Positions 55,421 to 64,000 of a DNA stretch of 64,000 nt are shown here, in pieces. The DNA comes from Congeria kusceri (Eukaryota > Mollusca > Bivalvia > Myida > Dreissenidae), in NCBI GenBank assembly GCA_027627225.1, contig CM051030.1:4121501-4185500 (forward strand). Direction: 5' to 3'. Every line of letters begins with the position of its first letter. Within the stretch, counting starts at the first letter, position 1. Made by a program: the position numbers and the translations under genes. The notes under the pieces were generated by a model. The model was not told the origin of the DNA. It saw only the letters and a program-made list of their open reading frames with translations, and did no database searches.

Positions 55421-57026
55421 CCTTTAAAGCATTTTACAGCTTCATATTAAGAGACTTTTCAGTTAATAAAAGATGATAATTCGGGATGTAAACAACGTAA
55501 TACGATAGCGCCCTCTCTGACACTGAAACGAAATCTATTAGAAACACCAGTATATCATACGGTGGCGTCCTTATGAAAAAGATAAATTGCTTTAAATTGT
55601 AAACATACACCATGTTTTATAGCTCTTTTATACATTAAGATTGCATTTTATACGCGGCGCGTTTCCAAAACGACTGGGTATAATATCGTATGTATTCTAT
55701 GTTTTCAGACGCTTACAAATAATTTTTTGTCAGCGTCTGAATACTTAGATTCACAAAAAATAATTGAACGAAATCTGTTTGAAAACAACGATTCTGAACA
55801 ATTTTAAAGTCGTAAAAATCGGAAAAAACTGCGCATTTGTGTGTATAGTTGTCTGCGGATATGCACTTCGTTTATAGCCGGAGGTGTTGATTTTTTGACA
55901 CGAGGTTGTTTATTGAAGCCATAATATTGTCCCTAACTTGATAATTGACATGCAGAATGTTGCTGCTAATTTTTCGCAAGATAAAATTGGCAAACAATAG
56001 GAGAGACGTCCGTGATAAAACCTGTCGATCCCTATGAAAGGTTTTAGTATAATTGGTGTTAATTGCCAATTATCGATTCAAAATATTTGTTTTGTAGGAG
56101 GAGTAATAGGTTTTGCCCAAATGATCTTTTTTCTCAAAAGGTTACTTTTACTATTTAAATTTCGGGTACGCCACCAATAGGATTAAAATGTGTGTAATGA
56201 AATATGAACTGTCGAAACACCAAACCATTTGCCAGCTAAACTGTACAAAGCTGCCCACAAAGAAAGTTTTGCCAAAATAATTTTTATCTCATAAGATTTT
56301 TTGTTACTATTTGAAGATTTGGGTACGTCAGCACTTGAGTTAACAAAAGTGTGTAATGAAATGTAAACCATCAACAAATAAAACATGGACGGTAATTTAG
56401 GTTGTGTACGGTCCAGCGAACAATTTGTGGCCAAAATGAAGCCAAATTAAAGATCCTTTTTTAGAGTGTCGCCTAAAACGCCTAGCTGTTACTTATGGCG
56501 GCGGCGGCGGCGTTGCTGGCGGCGGCGCCCCCGTCAGTTTGTGCAAACAATAACTTTATAAGTTTTCATTATCATTATGAAATTTTAGGGAAGTGTTAGT
56601 AGGCATAAAAGGAAGGTTAAGTTCGATTTTCGGCATCATTGCTATTAACGTACTTGAATTCTGCCTCGTTAAAAAAACTAGTTCAAATAAGGCTTGTACA
56701 GAAAATAACATGAGAAGTTTTTGTGCAATCATTATGAAACTTTAGGGAAGTGTTACTACAGTTAGTATGCATAAAAGGAACGTTAAGTTTGGTTTTCGGC
56801 ATAATTGCTCATATCGTACTTTTTACTTATCATTATTTTAATGTTGCAATATTGCATAAATTGGCTATGTCGTTGACTTTGTGACAAATAATACAAATAC
56901 GGCATTTTGTACAAATTCGAAAATACAAACCCCCCCAAAAATATGATACAAATCGACAAGTTTGGAAGGAATCATAAGGAACAAATTTTTTTGCAGAATA
57001 TGAAAGAAAAGGAATATCATTTCTAA
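55421..57026. other. No gene seen; short GGC run and a diverged duplication
   Basis: A GGCGGCGGCGGCGG run lies near 56497-56525. Two diverged units (AGGGAAGTGTTA..., GCATAAAAGGAA(G/C)GTTAAGTT, TTTTCGGCAT) lie at 56556-56660 and 56718-56820. I searched this stretch for Rh exon 1 on the minus strand and found no convincing candidate. Confidence 0.5.
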
Positions 57027-57466
57027 TGATTAATGAACGACAACTATGGTTGGACATTGGGGGTAATGATTAATGAACGACAACTATGGTTGGACATTGA
57101 AGGTAATGATTAATGAACGACAACTATGATTAGACATTGGAGGTAATGATTAACAAACGACAACTATGGTTGGAAATTGGGGTAATGATTAATGAACGAC
57201 AACTATGGTTGAAAATTGGGGGTAATGATTAATGAACGACAACTATGTTGGAAATTGGAGGTAATGATTAATGAACGACAACTATGGTTGGAAATTTTGA
57301 GGTAATGATTAATGAACGACAACTATGGTTGGACATTGGAGGTAATGATTAATGAGCGACGACTATGGCTGGACATCGGAGGTAATGATTAATGAACGTC
57401 AACTATGGTTGGACATTGGAGGCAATGATTAATGAGCGACGACTATGGCTGGACATCGGAGGTAAT
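57027..57466. repeat. 40-41-bp minisatellite
   Basis: About 11 copies of GATTAATGAACGACAACTAT then GGTTGGACATTGGAGGTAAT with few substitutions. The final units share GAGCGACGACTATGGCTGG. Confidence 0.95.
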
Positions 57467-57639
57467 GATGACGAAACTTGGTTGAGTTTTGAGGAGGTAT
57501 AGGAGAAGGCTTGAATCGAAAAGAAGTTTGACTGGATGTGAAAATAAAGTTTCGTTAATGGAGAATATTAGACCGAAAACACCTGGAGCCAAATTGCAAA
57601 GCCCTTCTTTTATGACTTTTATGACTTATGCCATTTGCA

Positions 57640-57890
57640 AACATTATAGTGTATATTCTAACATTATAATCGCTAATTTTTCTATAGACAAAGAACAAAA
57701 TTATCGTTGTTATGCTACCCAATAAACAACGCAAAAAGAAGTCCCGATTTTAAGCGGAGCATAGTTAAATGTAGTTCAAATTACAATTGCGAAAATATAT
57801 GTCAAATCATGGTAGAATCGAAATAAGTTTCCAAATTGTTGTTTATTGACCGATAAACATCGATAAACCGAAAAATTAACAATGTTAACA
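57640..57890 (+). repeat. TTGTTTAT-rich dispersed repeat, copy 2
   Basis: CTATAGACAAAGAACAAAAT, CAATAAACAACGCAAAAAGA and CATGGTAGAATCGAAATAA match copy 3 closely over its left half; the right half has diverged. Confidence 0.7.
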
Positions 57891-59179
57891 TTTTTTGCTC
57901 GCTATATTAGTTCCTCACAATGCACATCTGGCGAATAACGTGTGTTATACAATCTTGTATTAAATGATATTCCTGCACACCTGCTCTATATCATTGATTG
58001 TGGGGAATTCGATATTATTTATATCATGTTAAGTTGAATTTTGTATCATTTTGTGAAAAATGAGCGCATATAACCGAATACACAGAATATTTTACACAGT
58101 AAGAAGATGGGACCGGTTTTTTACAGCGGGGTTATTCTAATGTATTATGTTCGTATGTTTTACACGTTCGGTATTTTGAGTGCCTTAAATTGCGTATTAA
58201 ATCTTCAATCTTCGTTTTCAAATTCTTTTAAGATATTGTGGAATTAGTAAGAAACTGGTGTTTTATAACATCCGTTGGAAATTTGTTGGTTATTAAACAT
58301 GATAAATGTAGGTTATAACATTTATGATTAATAATTCTATAATGACACTAGCAGGGACTTCCCCAGGCCGTTTTAGCGCCCCGGGACCGGGACGCTTGAA
58401 TTTTAACTTGAACATTCCCGGGGCGCCTTAAATTAGTGTTGCACTTATAAACATCGCCCGGTGCGCCTGTATTTTATCAATTAATCAGCTATGTTGGCTG
58501 AGGTAGACCAACAGTACCTGCTGTGAAAGCTAATCTCTTGCGTCATAAAGGCAGTTTTTCACTCTATAAATATGTACACCCACTCAACCAAGTCGGTGAA
58601 TGATCAAAACGAGTGTCGCTTCGCCGAAAATTTTCGTTATTTGCAGTTATTCCTAAACCGCAATTAATCATAGTGAAGCCCTGCCCCTGTCGGCGGAGTT
58701 TCATTACGCAGTAAAATCGATATAAGCCAATAGAAACGCTCAGGTTATCTTCGCTGTGGAACGACGTTATCATTGACGAATCGGCGTAATCGGCATGTAT
58801 CCACACACAAGTAACCTCATATTTATTCGCGTCAAAACAAACCCTCGCCCTTTCGTATTTCATAATATCCACACTTATTTATTTGCTAAATTTAATAACT
58901 ACAATAAAAAATAAACTGCGAAAATCAGTCTAAAATACGCTAATATGAAATCGTAATCGGAAAAGCCTATCCAGTGTTGCTGTTGTAGTTTCGTAAAATA
59001 AGCTGTCTCGTTTTACATGCATGCCATGTAAAACCCGTCTTTTCTACAAAAGAGCGCGAAATGTCTGCTGACAACCACGACGTCACGTTCCAAGCATTGA
59101 AAGCGTGCGTGTACGGACCATGTGCTTACTAACATTTGACGCGCGTAGGCACGACGTGCACGAGGAAATTTTCCCGCCA
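57891..59179. other. No confident gene
   Basis: A 102-codon minus frame (58872-58564) has no recognised motif and I cannot support it. A GC-rich patch at 58355-58440 (CCCCGGGACCGGGACGC) is not classified. Confidence 0.4.
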
Positions 59180-59520
59180 TAGCTAATTTTTCTATAGACA
59201 AAGAACAAAATTATCGTTGTTAAACTACCCATAAACAACGCAAAAAGAAGTCCCGAATCTGAGCGGAGCATAATAATAAGTAGTTCAAATTACAATTGCA
59301 AAAACATATGTAAAATCATGTTAGAATCGAAATAATTTTCGCATTATCGTTGTTTATCGGCGAATAAACAACTCTTTGACGTTCTGCTGCGTGGCTATTA
59401 AACAACTCGGGCTTACGCCATCGTGGTTTAATTTCTACACATCAGAACTCCAAATCGTTGTTTATACGTTGGTTAATGTTATTATATGGTCGATAAACAA
59501 CGATAAATCGAAAATTATTT
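59180..59520 (+). repeat. TTGTTTAT-rich dispersed repeat, copy 3
   Basis: The longest copy: CTATAGACAAAGAACAAAAT at 59192 through GCGTGGCTATTAAACAACTC (near 59389) to AATCGTTGTTTATACG. It aligns with 20740-20970 over its right half and 57640-57780 over its left half. Confidence 0.75.
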
Positions 59521-60377
59521 CTTATATATAATATTGATCGACTTGTAATATAATTTGATGCACAGTAACATGTTATCAACATTTCAACTTCCGTTCCGTT
59601 TTGCACAGTTTATAATTCTTATACCAACCTCATATCGAAATTCATATAAATGCTATTCTGACTTTATTGCCGTACATAAATTTGACCTAAGTAAAGAACT
59701 AAGTTAAGAGCTTTTATTTTGAATACTGGCTCAGACCGATTTTTATGTGAAAAAAAGGGCTGCCAGAGTAAAAATTTGCGATGCAAACTACAATGCGGAT
59801 GCACAGCTAATGTCGCATTTTATGACCGTCTTAAGTGTCCGATTACAATTTATTGGTCTGCTTTGCTGGTCTAAATTCCACACTATTACGATACTTAATT
59901 TTAACAAAATAGCCTTAACCCTTCGAGCTGGTGTTTACTTCAAATAGTTTGACACCTGCTCTCATTTCGGGACACTATCCGGGGGCGGTTTGTGGTTGAT
60001 TTAAATTTCATACTGAGTATATTTTATATTTAATTTTATACCTGATGCGTAACAAATCTCCTACACGTTTTTAGTCAGTTTGTTGCAAATAAAAGGGATA
60101 TATTTGTTCGCATGTTTAAGTATTAAACAACACATCACGTTAAACCTTCTCTAAAGTTTGTCTTAAACCGACTGTAATTGTGATCCAATGTACGTTTTTA
60201 ACAGCCATGTACGTTTATTTAACTTTGTATCTTGTCAACATGTTTACATGTATTTTCTACAAATTGAATGGAACTTATTGTCAAGAGATATACACTTTTT
60301 TCATAAAACCATTTATAGAGTTCCAACGTATTGTTGTCAACTTGGTATAATCCAGTATATTATCACTCATCTATATA
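59521..60377. other. No gene seen
   Basis: AT-rich with short unsupported frames. Confidence 0.4.
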
Positions 60378-60775
60378 AGGCCATACAAATTTGATCATAT
60401 GTTAAGCGTCCTCCGGCTGGTAGGTTTTTGGATGACAGAACGAAAAAGCAAACAATTTTGACAATGTGAAAAATCAGTTGGAAAGCATATAAAAATGAAA
60501 AAAAAAGACTTGTAGGTGTTTTTATAAAAATAGTGTGCAACTAGTAATTTTACACAGTTAAAATACTGCGTTAAAGTAGGTTCCCAATATGAAGATGATA
60601 TATAACAGTTTTGCAGGTAAATATTTGCGTTAGTTTGTACCACTGCCATGAATAACCTGTAAAAGAAAAATGGTTGTTTTTTATTGACTCATTGTTGTTT
60701 TTTTCCTGCCTGATTGGTAGGTTTCAAAAAATCATGGGGACGCTAAACATAGAAATACAAATTTGTATGGCCTTA
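60376..60775. mobile_element. MITE with TA target duplication (Tc1/mariner-like ends)
   Basis: AGGCCATACAAATTTG at 60378 and its complement CAAATTTGTATGGCCT ending at 60773 are inverted ends, extended inside by TATGTTAAGCGTCC / GGACGCTAAACATA. Both sides are flanked by TA (60376-60377; 60774-60775). Body 396 bp, no transposase. A half copy is at 24765. Confidence 0.8.
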
Positions 60776-61025
60776 TGTTGATTTAATCCGCTAATATAAA
60801 CGCGATACCACACAAAGGGAAATAACTATAAACACGTTATATAACTTTACGTAAGTGTGAAACCACCCGAATGATAAATGTGTTGTTCATTTAACGCGAT
60901 TTCTCTACACGCGATGCTATAGCAAAATTATTAATGGTATCAAATGATAATAAAATAGCAACGTAATAAAAAATATTTATGTTTACAGAAGCAGTTTCGG
61001 TAAATCAGCAATAATCAAACATAAC

Positions 61026-61707
61026 AAAAGCTGTCGGAGGACAGCGCTCTCGACTTTTCGTTTACTGGTCAGAGTTACTGGCATTTTGTTTTCCAAAACA
61101 AACTGGATAGCAGGGGCAAATTAAACAAAGTTAATTTCGTTATCGAGTTACTGAGTGGAAAGCATTTTTCGGATTTTTAAAACACCTTGAACTTGACCTC
61201 ACCCCATATGCAATCTCATGCAATGTCTCGCTATATGGAATCAATAAATTGAGTTTAATTAGAATATTTCAATGTGTTCTCAAGTTACTGAGCAGAAACA
61301 TTTTTTTTCTATTTTATTGACAAAGACCTTGACACCATCCATCCATCCCATTCCAAATGCAATCCCAACTTAAGTATTGCTTTAGGGTATCTCTTTAGGA
61401 TAGCTATGTATGAAGATTAATTCTCGAGTTAATGAGTGGAAATAAAAGTTGACGCCGCCATTCCTACACGCGAGAATGTAAAATTTGTAAGTGTAAAAGT
61501 GTCTATAAGTTTTACAAATTTTAAACTAGAGTTACCAAACTTTACCTATAGGTTCATTTCAATATTGGAAATAAATGTTTTAAGTTTGAATGAAATCCCT
61601 CAAGCCATTCCTGAGAAACTACATTACTGAAAAACTAGCCCGGAAGCCGACGCCGCGGCGAGTAGAATTGTAATTGCTAACCTTTGCTTCGAAAAGTCGA
61701 GCTAAAA
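61026..61707 (+). mobile_element. Composite non-coding element, short copy
   Basis: Starts AAAGCTGTCGGAGGACAGCG...CGACTTTTC and ends CTTCGAAAAGTCGAGCTAAAA, as at 11518-13162, but with only about two internal units. The copy-number difference shows that the internal array expands within the element. Confidence 0.7.
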
Positions 61708-62312
61708 TCTAATATTGGATGCAAAGCCTTAGAAATGCATTCAAATATTCTGCAGTTTTGTCCTTTTTTGCCGATTGGGTCATTTAATATTTTCTTTGTA
61801 CAAAGCATGTACGACATGTCCAAGTGTTGTTGCATAACAAGATTTTCGTACAGTTCTACTCTACTACCCAACTCGAAAATACTTATACCATTTTTGACAA
61901 AATATAGCTAGAGACACTAAGAGCCATTAATTAAAGTCTTGCTGCATAAAACTCCACTGACAGTACTGTAGATAGCAAAGTACATGTACATGTACACTAC
62001 AACTCTATGGTAACACCACGCTGGACAAAGACAAGTGGATAGTTGTTTTGCATTACTTCCCGTCAAAATAAAATTCCTTAGCTCATTCTTGTGTAACAAA
62101 CCAACCAAAGCCATCTTTAAGATGCTGTCACCGGAATTGCCTCGACCAATTACTGTACCCCACGGGGAGATTTTACATTAACCTCTTCGGGTCGAAGATC
62201 TCATTAAAATCTGACCCAAAAGTGATCAAGATCAGGGCAAATACCTGTACATTGTTGTGTATATCGCTCAGAACCGTAGATATATTCGATTTAATAATTG
62301 GACCGTAAAGAC

Positions 62313-62360
62313 TACGGATGGCAACGAATACTAAAACGGTATTCGAATATTCAAAGTCAG
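62313..62360. mobile_element. hAT-like terminal sequence
   Basis: TACGGATGGCAACGAATAC followed by ACGGTATTCGAATATTC resembles the ends of the 42.2-kb hAT-like element. The other end was not found and may lie beyond the window. Confidence 0.45.
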
Positions 62361-62779
62361 TATTCGAATAATATTCACCATAATCCTGATCATTTGATTT
62401 AGAATAAATAATTAAACAGATATATAAAAAGTATGTATAAATAATACAGACTTGAATGAGATTTTTTTAAATAAATAAAAACAAATGTTTGAAAAAATGC
62501 CAACAATTAAGAGGGTATCAAACTCATACTTAAGGAATCTTAAAACATGTGACAGTAGGCAGCGCCCTTAAAACTACGCTATTTCGCTTTGTAAAGTTTG
62601 GATGCTAACTAAATGTCTAAAAAAATCAAAATGCGTAAACGCTTTTCACATTAGATCTATATATACATTAGTTAAACATTGTTTGATATCTTTATTACTA
62701 TCTGTTTTCCGACATTTTAATCGTAATGCACACTTGAAGTCCCATTTCTTTAACATGCTCCCTTTAAAACATAGAAGAT

Positions 62780-63989
62780 CTGCAGACGACACACGGGTCC
62801 ACATCATCCGTCCTTAGTTCAAAAATATGTTAACGAAAATAAAAGATTATATGTCATTTACGTTGATATAATGAAATATTTTGATACTGTATATAGAAAT
62901 ACATTGTGGCTAAAATATTCAAATGTCGCATTGAAGGTAAATTATTAAGAATAATAAAAAATATGTACCAAAATGTTATGTCATGTGTTAAGCATTGTTC
63001 ATCATATTCAGAATATTTTAATTATGCTGTAGGTCTACGCCAAGGCAAAGTTATGTCCCCATTGTTATTTTCTTTATTTATAGAGGATTTAGAACTATTT
63101 TGGCAGAATGAAGCTACTTCCGGTTTAAGTATTGATGATATTGTACTGATATTGTTACTATTTGCCGACGATATGGCAATCATAGGCATATCTCCAGAAG
63201 AAGAACAAAACCATTTAAATCTTTTATCTAATTATTGTAATTGTTGGGGATTAAAGGTAAATACTAATAAAACTAAAATAATGGTGTTCTGCAAACGAGG
63301 AAGACTATTGCCGTCTGGAAAATGGACATATGACGGTCAGCAAATTGAAGTAGTAAACGATTTTAACTATTTGGGAACTGTTTTCAATTATACTGGAAAT
63401 TTTAATTTGAATCAAGATCATTTATGTGGTAAAGTACTCAAAGCAATGAATATTTGATTTAACAAATGTAAAGAGTTTGACCTGAATCCCAAAACACAAT
63501 GCCAACTGTTCGATGCTTTTGCTGGGTCTATTTTGAATTACGCATGTGAGGTATGGGGTAATACATATTCAAAATAATTGGAAAGGGTGCACTTAAAATT
63601 CTGTAAACGACTGTTAAACGTTAAACAAAATGTTCTTTAAATACTGGTTTAAAATTACCCAAACTGAAAATATTATTATAAAATCCATATATTTGCAAGC
63701 TTTACACGATTGCCACAACGGACGTTCAAACTGGGTTTTAAATCTTAATAAGTTGTTAGACAATTACGGTTTGTCTTACGTGTTTAATAATCCAAGCTCT
63801 GTTGATGTTAATAAATGTATAACGCACTTTAAAAATGTTGTAATTGATACATATAAACAAGAGTGGTTTAGATATGTTGTTAATAGTTCTGTTTTAGATA
63901 TGTATCGTGTATTTAAGCCTATTTTCAATTATGAATACTATTTAGATTTGCTACCTAAAAAAATTAAGACACCATGTCACAAAGCTTAG
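62780..63989 (+). pseudogene. Decayed LINE reverse transcriptase (runs to the window edge)
   Basis: Fragments in order: LYVIYVDIMKYFDTVYRNTL (from about 62840; first catalytic Asp), a frameshift near 62910, then IRIIKNMYQNVMSC-type residues, GLRQGKVMSPLLFSLF (near 63030), LLFADDMAII with the Asp pair (near 63160), VNTNKTKIMVF and FNYLGT. In-frame TGA at about 63457 and TAA at about 63576, and a gap near 63630 where the GRYPLSV block of relatives is missing. Then RYVVNSSVLDMYRVFKPIFN toward the edge. Same LINE type as 42735-43790. Confidence 0.82.
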
Positions 63990-64000
63990 AACTTCGGCTC

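Noticed and set aside
58564..58872. 102-codon minus frame
   Set aside because: No recognisable domain, signal or splice context; possible chance frame in a slightly GC-richer stretch.

Overview
The window looks like nuclear DNA of a marine mollusc, most likely a bivalve. It is AT-rich, intron-bearing and packed with dispersed repeats of the kind I associate with bivalve genomes: tRNA-derived SINEs, short elements with an ACGG-type microsatellite core, and 'gagggcc...ggccc / gctcacctgag' elements. The organism call is inference; no database search was possible. Most short open frames here are chance readings of repeats.

Layout. 0.2-4.8 kb (minus): a decayed, intron-bearing copy of an uncharacterised coiled-coil, transposase-like gene. 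5-15.5 kb: SINEs, small palindromic elements and arrays. 15.6-19.4 kb (plus): a nearly intact non-LTR retrotransposon (endonuclease + reverse transcriptase + C-terminal zinc knuckle) with one frameshift and one internal stop. 19.5-31.7 kb: small MITE-like elements, hairpins and satellite-like arrays. 31.7-54.1 kb (minus): eight exons of an Rh-type ammonium transporter, all open with canonical splice sites; the first coding exon is not seen and should lie upstream (above 54.1 kb, probably outside the window). 54-64 kb: repeats, a clear TA-flanked MITE, and a decayed non-LTR reverse transcriptase running off the right edge.

The most striking part is how the Rh introns are built. The 3' half of the last intron is a tandem array of about 15 decayed copies of the adjacent intron-exon junction itself (branch region, AG acceptor and first ~35-45 nt of the last exon); about nine keep an AG. 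The 5' end of the same intron carries a short-unit array with degenerate copies of the exon-8 donor junction, split by a 4.4-kb Mutator-like element that carries a transposase remnant and, on the opposite strand, an HNH/His-Me-finger nuclease ORF. In another intron a ~2-kb hAT-like element sits exactly at an exon end, so that its 8-bp target-site duplication is the splice donor. The 3.4-kb minisatellite in the intron before that exon is bracketed by two copies of that exon's acceptor. Together these suggest that splice junctions in this gene have repeatedly been duplicated by local tandem expansion or by transposon target-site duplication.
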